Part shown: positions 1-8,904 of the stretch, piece after piece
How positions within the stretch are numbered: position 1 is the first letter of the stretch
Layout of the letters: each line of letters begins with the position of its first letter
Assembly (NCBI RefSeq): GCF_011045025.1
Contig: NZ_JAAKZX010000020.1
Location: 17,267 to 81,266 of the forward strand
From: Streptomyces ureilyticus
GTDB lineage: Bacteria; Actinomycetota; Actinomycetes; Streptomycetales; Streptomycetaceae
Reading direction: 5' to 3'
Length of the DNA stretch: 64,000 nucleotides
The notes under the pieces: generated by a model
Told to the model about the DNA's origin: nothing
The model's database searches: none
What the model saw: the letters and a program-made list of their open reading frames with translations, nothing else
Program-made: the position numbers and the translations under genes

Positions 1-1
1 G

Positions 2-67
2 ATCGTCTTCCTCTTCTTCCAGCGGTGGTTCGTGCAGGGCGTCGCCAGCTCGGCCGTCAAGGGCTGA
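2..67 (+). CDS. Sugar ABC transporter permease, MalG type (C-terminal 21 residues only)
   Basis: The frame open at the left edge reads through to a TGA and ends in FFQRWFVQGVASSAVKG. This resembles the usual C-terminus of MalG/LacG-type inner-membrane permeases, FxxQRxFVxGxxxGAVKG, that import sugars with a binding protein and an MsmK-like ATPase. Everything upstream is outside the window, so the substrate cannot be judged. The next gene is convergent, with only one base between the two stop codons. Confidence 0.7.
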   Translation: MVFLFFQRWFVQGVASSAVKG

Positions 68-68
68 G

Positions 69-1031
69 TCAGCTCTTCGCCGGGTCCCGTACGCAGCGAA
101 AGCCCAGGTTGCCCACCGAGCTGTCGGGGGTGTTGCTGGTGCGCGCGGCGACGCGGTAGCGGTTGCAGTAGGAGTCGTGGCACAGGTAGGAGCCGCCGCG
201 CATCACGCGGGCCGTGCCCTGCTCCGGTCCCTTGGGGTCGGCGTGGGGCCCGGTGCCGTGGTCGGTGCCCCACCAGTCGGCGCACCACTCCCAGACGTTG
301 CCGGAGGTGTTGAACAGGCCGAACCCGTTGGGCGGGAAGGCGTCGACGGGGGCGGTGCCTTTGTAGCCGTCCTCGGCGGTGTTGCGGAACGGGAAGCGGC
401 CCTGCCAGATGTTGCAGCGGTGTTCGCCGCCCGGCGTGAGCTCGTCTCCCCACGGGAACCGCTTCTGGTCGAGTCCGCCACGGGCCGCGTACTCCCATTC
501 GGCCTCGGTCGGCAGCCGGGAGCCCTCCCACCGGCAGAAGGCGAGCGCGTCGCCCCAGGAGACATGGACGACCGGGTGATCCCAGCGGCCGTCGAGCTCG
601 CTGCCGGGCCCTTCGGGCGCCGCCCAGTACGCGCCCTGGACCCCGCACCACCACGGCGTGCCCTCCGGCCGCGGCGACACCTTGCGCAACTCCCCCGGCA
701 GGAACCTGGCGAAGACGTACGACCAGCCGAACCGCTCGGCGTCGGTGCGGTAGCCCGTCGCGTCCACGAACGCGGCGAAGCGTTCGTTGGTGACACAGCG
801 GGTGTCGATCTCGAACGGCCCGACGGTCACCTCGCGGACCGGGCCCTCACCGTCACCTGGGTTGGCGTCCGCGTCCTCACCGCCCATATGGAAGGTGCCG
901 CCGGGCAGCGCCACCCTGGAGCCGCCGGACGCCGCACCGCTGCCGGGAACGGGCGACGGCTCGGACGCGGCGGGTGCCGTTTCGGAGGACGACCGGCCGG
1001 GTGCACAGCAGTGGGAGTTCTGGGAGTTCAC
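69..1031 (-). CDS. Formylglycine-generating enzyme (FGE/SUMF1 family)
   Basis: The 320-aa product is a full-length FGE-sulfatase domain protein. FGE oxidises the cysteine of the CxPxR motif in type I sulfatases to formylglycine, using copper and O2. The GGSYLCHDSYCNRYRVAAR segment near residues 279-297 carries the two copper-binding cysteines (C284 and C289) and closely resembles the S. coelicolor enzyme as I recall it. The NIWQGRFP and GNVWEWC motifs are also present. I chose GTG at 1031, giving MNSQNSHCC; a TTG at 1055 in the same frame is possible, and neither has an ideal ribosome site. The gene lies 42 bp downstream of the PP2C gene (18 bp from the TTG) and may be cotranscribed. No sulfatase is visible in the window, so the client must be elsewhere. 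Confidence 0.93.
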   Translation of the reverse strand: MNSQNSHCCAPGRSSSETAPAASEPSPVPGSGAASGGSRVALPGGTFHMGGEDADANPGDGEGPVREVTVGPFEIDTRCVTNERFAAFVDATGYRTDAERFGWSYVFARFLPGELRKVSPRPEGTPWWCGVQGAYWAAPEGPGSELDGRWDHPVVHVSWGDALAFCRWEGSRLPTEAEWEYAARGGLDQKRFPWGDELTPGGEHRCNIWQGRFPFRNTAEDGYKGTAPVDAFPPNGFGLFNTSGNVWEWCADWWGTDHGTGPHADPKGPEQGTARVMRGGSYLCHDSYCNRYRVAARTSNTPDSSVGNLGFRCVRDPAKS

Positions 1032-1073
1032 GCGGCCAGTACAACACGCCTCCAATATGCCGAGGCGAGCGAG

Positions 1074-3449
1074 TCAGCCCGGCGGCAGCGGCTGCTGTGC
1101 CCAGATCGTCTTGCCGTTGACGGTCTGGCGGCTGCCCCAGCGCTGGGTGAGCTGGGCGACGAGCAGCAGACCGCGGCCGCCCTCGTCGTAGACGTGCGCC
1201 CGGCGCAGATGCGGTGAGGTGGAGCTGCCGTCGGAAACCTCGCAGATCAGCGCGCGGTCGCGGATCAGGCGCAGTTGGATGGGCGGTTCGCCGTACCGGA
1301 TCGCGTTGGTGACCAGTTCGCTGACGACGAGTTCGGTGACGAAGGCGGTCTCGTCCAGGCCCCACTCGGTGAGCTGGTCGGTGGCGTACTGCCGGGTGGC
1401 GGCGACGATTTCGGGGTCCGGCTCGATGTCCCAGGTGGCCACCTGGCAGGAGCCGAGCGCACGGGTGCGGGCCAGCAGCAGGGCCACGTCGTCGGCGGGC
1501 TGCGGCGGGAGTACGGACTTCAGCACCGCGTCGCACAGGGCGTCCAGCGAGTCGGCGGGCACGGTCAGCGCACGGCACAGTTCGGCGGTGCCCTGGTCGA
1601 GGTCGCGGTCCCGTCCCTCGATCAGCCCGTCCGTGTAGAGGGCGATCAACGAGCCCTCGGGCAGCTCCAGTTCGGTCGCTTCGAAGGGCAGTCCGCCCAC
1701 CCCGAGCGGCGGTCCGGGGGACATCTCGACGAGCCGCGTGGTGCCGTCGGGCAGCAGGACGGCCGGCGGCGGATGCCCGGCACCGGCGACGGTCAGCCGG
1801 CGCGAAACGGGATCGTAGACCGCGTACAGACAGGTCGCCCCCAGCTCCGCGACGTCGTCGGTGGTGCTCTCGTCCGTCGCCAGGTGCGTCACCAAGTCGT
1901 CGAGGTGGGTGAGGAGTTCGTCCGGCGGCAGATCCACGTCGGCGAGGGTCCGTACGGCCGTACGCAGCCGCCCCATGGTCGCGGACGACTGGAGGCCGTG
2001 CCCGACGACGTCTCCGACGACCAGGGCGACCCGGCTGCCGGACAGCGGGATCACATCGAACCAGTCGCCGCCGATCCCGGCGACCGCACCGCTCGGCAGG
2101 TAACGGTGGGCCACCTCCACGGCCGCCTGCCCGGGCAACCCCCGTGGCAGCAGGCTGTGCTGAAGGGCCAGCGCGGTCGACCGCTCATGGCCGAAGCGAC
2201 GGGCGTTGTCCACGCAGACGGCGGCCCGGCTCGCCAGCTCCTCGGACAGAACGACATCGTCACCGGCGTACGCATCCGGATTGGCGGCCCGTACGAAGAC
2301 CGCGACGCCCAGGGTCGTGCCACGGGCCCGCAACGGCACCGCCAGCATCGAGTGCACCCGCACGCCGTACTCACGGTCCTTGGCATCCCGTGCCTCATGC
2401 CCGCTCAGCCACCGGTCGAAGTCCGGCTCCCCGGCCCCGCTGAGCACCGCCTGTCCGTCCAGCAGCGCTCGCGCGGGCGGTGAGAACGGCGGATAAGTGT
2501 CCGCCTCACCCAGCTCGACGGCCGCCTCCGGTGTGCCCGCGGTGACGGACCGGTGGGCTGCCCTGCGCAGCACGACATCGGAGTGATGCGTCGTCGGCGG
2601 TTCGTCCGCTCCGAGGACCCAGTCGAGCAGGTCGACGCCGGCGAAGTCGGCGAAGCGCGGGACGACGAGTTCGACCAGTTCCTCGGCGGTGCGCACCACG
2701 TCCAGGGTGGTGCCGATGGAGGCGGCGGCCTCGTTCAGCAGGGCCAGCCGCTGCCGGGCCCAGTGCTGCTCGCTGCTGTCGAACGCCGCCAGGGCGGTGC
2801 CGACCAGCTCGCCGGAGAGGTCCCGTACCGGCCACATCTCGATGTTCCAGGCGTGGTACCGCGTGCCGGACGGTGACCGGGTAAAGCTCTCGTAGTGGGC
2901 GGGTTCGCCGGTCTCGGCGACCTGGCGCAGATGCTGCACGAAGCCCCGGCTGTGCTCGGCGTCCTCCACGGTGTCCGGGAAGTACCGGCCGACCAGGGTG
3001 TCCTCCGGGACCCCCATCACCTGGCAGGCCACGTTGTTGAGCCGCAGGTAATGCTGCCGGGTGTCGAAGATCGACATCGACATGGACGCCTGGTCGAAGG
3101 CCTGCGCCGCGAGGCTGGGCCCCTGCCCGTCGGACGGCTCGGCGGTGACCACGAATCCGGTGGCCGCGCCGTCCGCGCCCAGCAGGGGGCTCGCGTTCAG
3201 GGCCAGCGCGAGCTGGGATCCGTCCCGGTGCCGCAGCACGGCGGTGCCCGTCAGCGCGGCGACGATGCCGGACGGCACGTCCTCGGCGAGCAGTTCCCCC
3301 GCAGCCCGGCCCACGGCCTCCTCGGCCGCGTATCCCGTCAGCCTCCGGGCACCCTCACTCCACCCCGTCACGGTGCCCTGTGCATCAAGAATCGCCGAAG
3401 CGGCGACATGCTCCATACGCCCCAGAATGAGGGCTTCGTGGCTTCCCAT
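1074..3449 (-). CDS. PAS-PAS-GAF-SpoIIE (PP2C) phosphatase with C-terminal HATPase domain
   Basis: The 791-aa protein has two PAS-like regions (about residues 12-105 and 120-230), a GAF domain (about 240-420), a SpoIIE/PP2C phosphatase domain with metal-binding GGDWFD and GDVVGHG motifs near residues 460-485, and an RsbW-like histidine-kinase ATPase domain from about 675 with ELVTNAIRYG and GRGLLLV. Such fusions in streptomycetes join an anti-sigma-type kinase and an anti-anti-sigma phosphatase in one soluble sensor. No sigma or anti-anti-sigma gene adjoins it. The start is ATG 3449 with a weak ribosome site; ATG 3416 is an alternative. Confidence 0.9.
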   Translation of the reverse strand: MGSHEALILGRMEHVAASAILDAQGTVTGWSEGARRLTGYAAEEAVGRAAGELLAEDVPSGIVAALTGTAVLRHRDGSQLALALNASPLLGADGAATGFVVTAEPSDGQGPSLAAQAFDQASMSMSIFDTRQHYLRLNNVACQVMGVPEDTLVGRYFPDTVEDAEHSRGFVQHLRQVAETGEPAHYESFTRSPSGTRYHAWNIEMWPVRDLSGELVGTALAAFDSSEQHWARQRLALLNEAAASIGTTLDVVRTAEELVELVVPRFADFAGVDLLDWVLGADEPPTTHHSDVVLRRAAHRSVTAGTPEAAVELGEADTYPPFSPPARALLDGQAVLSGAGEPDFDRWLSGHEARDAKDREYGVRVHSMLAVPLRARGTTLGVAVFVRAANPDAYAGDDVVLSEELASRAAVCVDNARRFGHERSTALALQHSLLPRGLPGQAAVEVAHRYLPSGAVAGIGGDWFDVIPLSGSRVALVVGDVVGHGLQSSATMGRLRTAVRTLADVDLPPDELLTHLDDLVTHLATDESTTDDVAELGATCLYAVYDPVSRRLTVAGAGHPPPAVLLPDGTTRLVEMSPGPPLGVGGLPFEATELELPEGSLIALYTDGLIEGRDRDLDQGTAELCRALTVPADSLDALCDAVLKSVLPPQPADDVALLLARTRALGSCQVATWDIEPDPEIVAATRQYATDQLTEWGLDETAFVTELVVSELVTNAIRYGEPPIQLRLIRDRALICEVSDGSSTSPHLRRAHVYDEGGRGLLLVAQLTQRWGSRQTVNGKTIWAQQPLPPG

Positions 3450-3550
3450 CAACCCGGCTGCCGCCGATATGTCAACCGGCTGTCGCCGACAGTCAACTGG
3501 CTGTCATCGAGGGCGACCGGTCGCACCGATCCGCCAGTACGGCCCCCAGG
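3450..3550 (-). promoter_or_regulatory. Upstream region of the PP2C gene with a direct repeat
   Basis: The 101-bp gap contains two copies of TCAACYGGCTGTC (3472-3484 and 3493-3505), 21 bp apart, with an internal CTGTC/GACAG palindrome between them. On the minus strand the upstream gene-proximal copy includes TTGACA, a possible -35 element. A regulator site is an inference only. Confidence 0.3.
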
Positions 3551-4072
3551 TCAGGGCTTGCGTGCCGCCGGCCCCGCTTCCTCTTCCGCGCCGATCTCGG
3601 CGGCGTACGAGAGGAAGTCGTCGACCATGCGGTGGAAGAGCGTGGCGAGTTTCTGAAGTTCCTCGGGTGACCAGTCGGACAGGGCCAGCTGCATACCGCG
3701 GGCGCTCATCTCGCGGATGCGGTCGACGGCTTCCTGGCCGGCCTCGGTGATCTGGATGCGCTGGGCACGGCGGTCGTCGGGGTCGGGTACGCGGGTGACG
3801 TAACCGCCCTTCTCCAACTGCTGCACCTGTCGGGTCACGTGGGAGGCCTCCACGGCCAGCCGGTTCGCCAGCTCACCGGGACGCATCGGCTCGGAGTCGC
3901 CGATCTGCCGCAGGAGGGCCACGGCGGCGCGGTCCAGCGGCACTCCGGCCAGCGCCATGAGCCGGTCGTGCTGACGCGTTCGGCCCATGAGATAGGCGAT
4001 GCGCGTGAGCGCCCGCTCGATCTCCATCACTTCCGTGGAGGCGGGGGTGGTGGCCGGCGATGGTGTGGACAT
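3551..4072 (-). CDS. MarR-family transcriptional regulator
   Basis: The 173-aa protein has a MarR winged-helix layout. The recognition helix region is GELANRLAVEASHVTRQVQQLEKGGYVTR (about residues 70-98), followed by the beta-wing PDPDDRRAQRIQITEAG with the family's DxRxxxxxxT signature. MarR proteins bind palindromes as dimers and are usually relieved by phenolic or hydrophobic ligands. It follows the monooxygenase/propeller pair in the same direction 82 bp downstream, so it may control that pair. ATG 4072 was preferred over GTG 4081. Confidence 0.9.
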   Translation of the reverse strand: MSTPSPATTPASTEVMEIERALTRIAYLMGRTRQHDRLMALAGVPLDRAAVALLRQIGDSEPMRPGELANRLAVEASHVTRQVQQLEKGGYVTRVPDPDDRRAQRIQITEAGQEAVDRIREMSARGMQLALSDWSPEELQKLATLFHRMVDDFLSYAAEIGAEEEAGPAARKP

Positions 4073-4154
4073 ACGGATCACTTTACCAGCTTCTTGCCTA
4101 ACTCAACTAAATCTGCCCGTCCCCCGCCGGTTGCCCGCGCTCCGGCGCTCCCTC

Positions 4155-5816
4155 TCATGGCGCCCGCCTGGGCGACAGCCGAAGCACGCTTCCCTCGCCG
4201 TTGGCCGACAGCAGCAGGGAACCCTCCGGAGTGACGGCGAGACCGGCGAACTGGCCGGGCGATCCGGGCATGCCGTGGGTGAACAGCGCGGGCCGTTCGG
4301 TGGGGCCGGTCCCCGGAGGCAGGCCGACCGCCAGGTCCTCGGCGTCGACCCTGGTGTCGCCCGTGCTGAGAGAGATCGCCAGCAGCCTGCGGTGCTCGGT
4401 GTCCACGGTGAACAGTTCGTCACCCAGGGCGGCCAGCCCCTGCGGTGCGCCCAGCCCCTCCGCGAGGAGCACGGCCTTCCCGGCGTCCGGCCCGTCGTCG
4501 ACCCCTTCTTCGCCCCCCTCGTCGATCCGGAGCACCGCCCCACGCCGGTCGTCGCTGACATAGCAGCGCCCCTCCGCGTCGAAGGCCACATCCACCGGGT
4601 GGTCGAGCCCCTCCGCGAGCACGGTGACGGAGTCGTCCCGCTCGTCGATCCGTACGACCCGGCCGGCGCCCGCCTCCGCGACCACGAGCGAGCCGTCCGG
4701 TCCCACCGCGATGCCGAACGGCTGGTCCAGCCCGGCAGCCCGTTGCCGCCTGGTCTTCGCCACGGGGTCGTACGTCTCGACGTTGCCGTACTGGGAGGTG
4801 AGGTGCAGGAGTCCGTCCGCGGCGGTGATGCCGTGGGTGAAGATGAGCAGCTCCTGTGTGGTCACGTCGCCCGGTTCGCCGTCGCCGGTGGGCTCCGGGC
4901 GTGCCACGCGGTAGTGGTCGGCGGCGTAGACCGTGCCGCCGAGGTCGATCGTCACTCCGTAGGGGCCGTCGAGTCCGGTGGGCACGATCTCGCGGATCCG
5001 GCCGTCGGGGTTCATCTCCGTGACGCCGCCGCTGGCGAAGCTGGAGACGAACATGCGGTTCTCGGCGTCGAAGGCCGCGTTGTCCAGGCCGACGACACCG
5101 CTGGTGACGATCGACGTGTCGCCACTGCCGAAGAGGTCGATACGGGTCACGATGCCGGCCTCGCCGCGGGACAGCACCGTCATCACCCCGCCCTGGTCGA
5201 AGCGCACCGCGACCGGCTCGTGCACGTCCTCGGCGACCAGCTCGGGGGCGCCGCCGTCGGGGGGTATCCGCCAGACCTGGTCGGTGAGCATGTGCGGGTA
5301 GTAGAGGTAGCCGTCCGGGCCGAGTTGCATCGCGTTGCCGAAGATCAGCCCGTCGGTGAGCACCACCGGGTCGCCGCCGTCAGGGAACAGCTCCAGCAGA
5401 CGGCCGTCCATCTTCATCTCGTTGACGAAGAGGCGGTCGCCGGCGCAGGTGATGCCGTTGGGCACCTGCACCTCGTCGGAGACCAGGGTGTACTCGCCCT
5501 CCGGACTGCGACGCCACACCCGGCCCGGCGTCAGGTCCGCGATGTACATCGAGCCGTCCGCCCCGAAGGCCAGGTCGTCCGGCGCCTGGACCGGACCGTC
5601 CAGCGGCACGACGACGTCGACGTCCCCCGAGGCGGGGTCCACGGCGCTGATCTGCCCGGCGATGAACTGCGCGACGTACAGCCGCCCGTCGGGGCCGAAG
5701 GTCACGCCGTTCGAACCCCACAGCCGGCTCGGCCAGTTGAGCCGTCTCATGTCCCACCGGCTGCTCGTGGCGGACCGGCGGCCGGTGTCGTCGTACCGGC
5801 TGGGCTGCATGCTCAT
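4155..5816 (-). CDS. SMP-30/gluconolactonase-like protein with two beta-propeller halves
   Basis: The 553-aa protein is made of repeated NHL/SMP-30 blades such as NGVTFGPDGRLYVAQF, DDLAFGADGSMYIAD, FGIAVGPDGSLVVAEAG and VDVAFDAEGRCYVSDD. At nearly twice the length of a single six-bladed SMP-30 lactonase, it probably folds as two propellers (about residues 30-290 and 300-553). It has no clear signal peptide. The start is ATG 5816 behind AGGGGGAG; the frame is open further upstream but that part overlaps the monooxygenase. It lies 28 bp after the monooxygenase gene, so lactone hydrolysis is a reasonable but unproved role. Confidence 0.8.
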   Translation of the reverse strand: MSMQPSRYDDTGRRSATSSRWDMRRLNWPSRLWGSNGVTFGPDGRLYVAQFIAGQISAVDPASGDVDVVVPLDGPVQAPDDLAFGADGSMYIADLTPGRVWRRSPEGEYTLVSDEVQVPNGITCAGDRLFVNEMKMDGRLLELFPDGGDPVVLTDGLIFGNAMQLGPDGYLYYPHMLTDQVWRIPPDGGAPELVAEDVHEPVAVRFDQGGVMTVLSRGEAGIVTRIDLFGSGDTSIVTSGVVGLDNAAFDAENRMFVSSFASGGVTEMNPDGRIREIVPTGLDGPYGVTIDLGGTVYAADHYRVARPEPTGDGEPGDVTTQELLIFTHGITAADGLLHLTSQYGNVETYDPVAKTRRQRAAGLDQPFGIAVGPDGSLVVAEAGAGRVVRIDERDDSVTVLAEGLDHPVDVAFDAEGRCYVSDDRRGAVLRIDEGGEEGVDDGPDAGKAVLLAEGLGAPQGLAALGDELFTVDTEHRRLLAISLSTGDTRVDAEDLAVGLPPGTGPTERPALFTHGMPGSPGQFAGLAVTPEGSLLLSANGEGSVLRLSPRRAP

Positions 5817-5844
5817 CCCCACTCCCCCTGTCCTTCGGCCCGAC

Positions 5845-7701
5845 TCATTCGGCTTCGACTTCGGCTTCGACGAGGACGTCGCGCAGGCCGCCGTCCTCGC
5901 GCCAGCGCCGGAGCAGTTCGTGGAAGGCGACCGGCCCGTCGCCGTACGACTCGCTGCGCTTCCTCGGCCTGCCCTCGTTGTTGTAGTAGCCAGGTGTGCA
6001 CTCGGCCTGGAAGGCATGCAGGTCGGCCGCCTTCTCCCGGATCGTGGCCACCCAGGCGGCCTCCGCCTCGGCGCTGGGCTCGATGTAGCGGGCCCGCCGC
6101 TTGCGGGCCTCGCCGACGACCGCGGCCACATGGGTGGCCTGCTCGTCCAGGATGTGCACGTAGTTGACGGCGCTGGCGTTCTGCACCGGGCCGAGCTGGA
6201 AGAGGTTCGGGAAGCCGTGGCTGTAAAAGCCGTGCAGCGTCTTCGGGCCCTCCTGCATCCAGGTCTCCAGGAGGCCGGCACCGCCACGGCCGTGCACCGG
6301 GACGAGTCCGGACAGGATCCCCGAGACGCCGACCTGGAAACCGGTGGCGAAGATGACGGAGTCGACCTCGTACTCATTCCCGCCGACCACGATCGCGTCC
6401 TCGGTGATGCGCTCGACCCCGCCATGGTCGGCCGTGTCCACCAGGGTCACATTGGGCCGGTTGAACGTGTCGAGGTAGTGGTCACTGAAGGTGGGCCGCT
6501 TGCACATGTAGCGGTACCAGGGCTTGAGGAGTTCGGCCGTGGCCGGGTCGTCCACGAGCGCGTCGACGCGGGCGCGGATCTCGTTCATCTTCTGGAAGTC
6601 GGCGAGCTCGTACAGCCGTTCCCGCTCCTCGGGAGACACGTCCGCATAGCTGTCGCTCGGGATGAGCTTCTGCTGCAGCCGCGCGGTGGAGGTCCAGCCG
6701 TCGTTCACCAGGTCCTCGTCCGCCTGACCGCCGGTGACGAGCCGGAGGAAGTTCTCCCTGCGGCGCTTCTGCCAGCCGGGAGTGAGCGACTTCGCCCACT
6801 GCGGATCCGTGGGGCGCTGACCGCGTACGTCCACCGAGGACGGAGTGCGCTGGAACAGGTACAGGTGCCGTGCGTCGCGTCCCAGATGCGGCACGATCTG
6901 GATCGCGGTGGCACCGGTGCCGATGACCGCCACCCGCTTGTCGGCCAGCTTGTGCAGGTTCCCGTTCGCGTCGCCGCCGGTGTACGCGTAGTCCCAGCGG
7001 CTGGTGTGGAAGGCGTGCCCCCGGAATGTCTCGATGCCGGGGATGCCGGGGAGCTTGGCCTGGCTGAGCGTTCCGCTGGACACGACCACGTATCTCGCCC
7101 GCATGCGGTCGCCGCGGTCGGTGGCGACGATCCACTCCAACTCGCCCTCGTCCCAGCGCAGTTCGGTCACCTGTGTCTGGAAGCAGGCGTCGCCGTAGAG
7201 GTCGAAGTGCTTCCCGATGGCCTGAGCGTGCTGCCGGATCTCCTCGCCCGGCGCGTACTTCCATTTCGGGACGTAGCCGATCTCCTCGAGCAGCGGCATG
7301 TAGACGTACGACTCGATGTCGCAGTGGATGCCGGGATACCGGTTCCAGTACCAGGTGCCGCCGAAGTCCCCGGCCTGCTCGACGACCCGGATCTCCCGCA
7401 CCCCCGCCTGCCGCAGCCGCGCACCGGCCAGCAGACCGCCGAACCCGCCGCCCACGACCAGCGCCTCGACCCGGTCGTGCAGCGGTTCCCGGGGCACGAA
7501 CCGGGTGTACGGATCGTCGGCGTACGAGGCGAACTCGCCGACGAGCGGCCGGTACTGCCGATTGCCGTCGGGGCGGATCCGGCGGTCACGCTCGGCCCGG
7601 TACTTCTCGCGCAGGGCGTCCGGGTCGAAACCCAGTTCCTCCGGGGTCAGTTCCTCGGGGGGCAAGGGGGTGACGGCGGACGGTTTGTGGGGGATGGACA
7701 T
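5845..7701 (-). CDS. FAD-dependent Baeyer-Villiger-type monooxygenase
   Basis: The 618-aa flavoprotein has an FAD Rossmann motif GGGFGG (residues 84-89), the Baeyer-Villiger fingerprint FRGHAFHTSRWDY (226-238; consensus FxGxxxHTxxW[PD]) and an NADPH Rossmann motif GTGATA (261-266). The length and the N-terminal extension before the FAD site fit cyclohexanone/phenylacetone-monooxygenase relatives (type I). These enzymes insert oxygen next to a ketone to give an ester or lactone. The start is ATG 7701, preceded by GAGAGG. The SMP-30-like gene follows 28 bp downstream. Confidence 0.92.
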   Translation of the reverse strand: MSIPHKPSAVTPLPPEELTPEELGFDPDALREKYRAERDRRIRPDGNRQYRPLVGEFASYADDPYTRFVPREPLHDRVEALVVGGGFGGLLAGARLRQAGVREIRVVEQAGDFGGTWYWNRYPGIHCDIESYVYMPLLEEIGYVPKWKYAPGEEIRQHAQAIGKHFDLYGDACFQTQVTELRWDEGELEWIVATDRGDRMRARYVVVSSGTLSQAKLPGIPGIETFRGHAFHTSRWDYAYTGGDANGNLHKLADKRVAVIGTGATAIQIVPHLGRDARHLYLFQRTPSSVDVRGQRPTDPQWAKSLTPGWQKRRRENFLRLVTGGQADEDLVNDGWTSTARLQQKLIPSDSYADVSPEERERLYELADFQKMNEIRARVDALVDDPATAELLKPWYRYMCKRPTFSDHYLDTFNRPNVTLVDTADHGGVERITEDAIVVGGNEYEVDSVIFATGFQVGVSGILSGLVPVHGRGGAGLLETWMQEGPKTLHGFYSHGFPNLFQLGPVQNASAVNYVHILDEQATHVAAVVGEARKRRARYIEPSAEAEAAWVATIREKAADLHAFQAECTPGYYNNEGRPRKRSESYGDGPVAFHELLRRWREDGGLRDVLVEAEVEAE

Positions 7702-8075
7702 CCGGGTCCTCTCTGCTGTCCGTGCTGTCCGTGCTGTCCGTGAACAACTGCCGTTGTACGGTGCGCCGACCCGACCCGATGCGCCGGGCAGCGGAATGCC
7801 CGCCGGTGGTCGCAGGCCTCGATGAGCACATGGAAGCGGACCGGACTGACACCTCCCGGACAGTCACCTGACAGAAAGCTGACGTGAGCCAGATCACTCG
7901 CGGACGCCGTCGCGCGGGCACCCGAGTCACAGCGGCACAGACATACCACCCGGAGTAAGGGAAGGGAACAAAGGACCCCACGTCGCCCGGGCGACGGTTT
8001 CGGGACCCGTCCCGTCGGCCCCTCAATAGACTCGCCGCCTGCTCTCGGGCGAGTCACGAAAGGGATGGGAACACC
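7702..8075. other. 374-bp divergent intergenic region with a 9-bp triplicate repeat
   Basis: This holds the promoters of the monooxygenase operon (minus) and the lipoprotein (plus). Three perfect tandem copies of CTGTCCGTG occupy 7716-7742, in the 5' leader of the monooxygenase. The rest shows no gene or RNA that I can support. A ribosome site GAAAGGGATGGGA lies just before the lipoprotein ATG. Confidence 0.6.
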
Positions 8076-8642
8076 ATGACAAGGCTGACCACGGCGGGAC
8101 GTACGGGACGACTGGCGGGCGGTGCGCTGCTGGCGACGCTCGCGCTGCTGACCGTGGCCGGCTGCGGCGGTTCCGGCGATGACTCCGGTGATGCTGCCGC
8201 GGGCGCGGGCACGGGTAAGACCGAGTCCCCGGACTCTCGTGCGGACGACAGCTCGAAGAGCCCGTCTCCGTCCCCTACGGTCACGGCGGCGGACGGCACC
8301 GACACGGGCGCGTGCGCCGACGGCAACTGCGAGATCGCGGTGTCCAAGCCGGTGACGTTCGACATCAAGATCCCCGCCGGCCCCGCCAAACTGTCCGTGA
8401 CCAAGGTCGGCAAGAACGAGGCCGGTTTCAAGGTGACCCACGGCACCAGCAAAAACGGCGGCTCGACCAGCGGCACTGCGAGCGGCAAGGGCAGCGGCTG
8501 CACCACCTACTTCCACAGCAATGGCAGCGGCACCCAGTGCGGAGCGGCCGGGGGTCCGCCCGCCAAGGAAGCCGGCACGGTCGCGCTGCAAGTGGTGCCC
8601 AGCCCCGACGGCACCGCGATCCTCCGCCTCGTCTCGCCCTGA
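8076..8642 (+). CDS. Secreted lipoprotein of unknown function
   Basis: The 188-aa product has a positively charged N-terminus, a hydrophobic stretch ([12 protein letters not shown]) and a lipobox VAGC near residue 30. A Ser/Thr/Asp/Gly-rich linker and a compact C-terminal domain with two cysteine pairs (ACADGNCEI and GCTTYF...TQCG) follow. It should be anchored to the outer face of the membrane. I do not recognise the domain. Confidence 0.8.
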   Translation: MTRLTTAGRTGRLAGGALLATLALLTVAGCGGSGDDSGDAAAGAGTGKTESPDSRADDSSKSPSPSPTVTAADGTDTGACADGNCEIAVSKPVTFDIKIPAGPAKLSVTKVGKNEAGFKVTHGTSKNGGSTSGTASGKGSGCTTYFHSNGSGTQCGAAGGPPAKEAGTVALQVVPSPDGTAILRLVSP

Positions 8643-8675
8643 CCCGCCCGCCGGGCCGGGCAACACATTTCGTAA

Positions 8676-8690
8676 TGGGATCCATTTTCA
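8676..8690. promoter_or_regulatory. Putative Zur box upstream of the zinc-free L32 gene
   Basis: TGGGATCCATTTTCA matches 10 of 15 positions of the actinobacterial Zur consensus as I recall it (TGAAAATGATTTTCA), with a perfect right half ATTTTCA. It lies 38 bp before the rpmF-type start, in promoter position. The left half is degenerate, so binding needs testing. Confidence 0.5.
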
Positions 8691-8728
8691 TGTAGCGTCT
8701 GGGTCGCTCGCTCACCAAGGAGGACCCC

Positions 8729-8899
8729 ATGGCCGTTCCCAAGCGGAAGATGTCCCGCAGCAACACCCGTCACCGTCGCGCCCAGTGGAAGGCCAGCACC
8801 CCGCAGCTCGTGCCGGTCACGATCGACGGGACCGTCCACCAGGTGCCGCAGCGGCTGGTGAAGGCGTACGAACGCGGTCTGCTGCACCCCGAGGACTGA
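8729..8899 (+). CDS. rpmF: 50S ribosomal protein bL32, cysteine-free (zinc-independent) paralogue
   Basis: The 56-aa sequence begins [21 protein letters not shown], the bL32 signature. The zinc-ribbon cysteines of the C+ form are absent, and there is no cysteine at all. C-minus ribosomal paralogues are typically made under zinc starvation under Zur control and replace the zinc-holding form. AAGGAGG precedes ATG 8729. A COG0523 GTPase starts 5 bp after the stop, which fits a zinc-sparing operon. Confidence 0.93.
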   Translation: MAVPKRKMSRSNTRHRRAQWKASTPQLVPVTIDGTVHQVPQRLVKAYERGLLHPED

Positions 8900-8904
8900 G
8901 CGGC

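Noticed and set aside
4094..4110. MarR palindrome TTGCCTAACTCAACTAA before marR
   Set aside because: It is not a true inverted repeat; only a partial direct CTAACT/AACTAA similarity is seen, so it was not annotated.
3999..7743. Very long plus-strand open frames (up to about 800 codons) opposite the propeller and monooxygenase genes
   Set aside because: They are antisense to genes with clear motifs, have Arg/Val/Gly-rich composition typical of GC-rich shadow frames and lack ribosome sites.
8521..8904. Upstream extension of the COG0523 frame through the lipoprotein end and rpmF
   Set aside because: It overlaps two other genes in other frames; the family N-terminus begins at ATG 8905.
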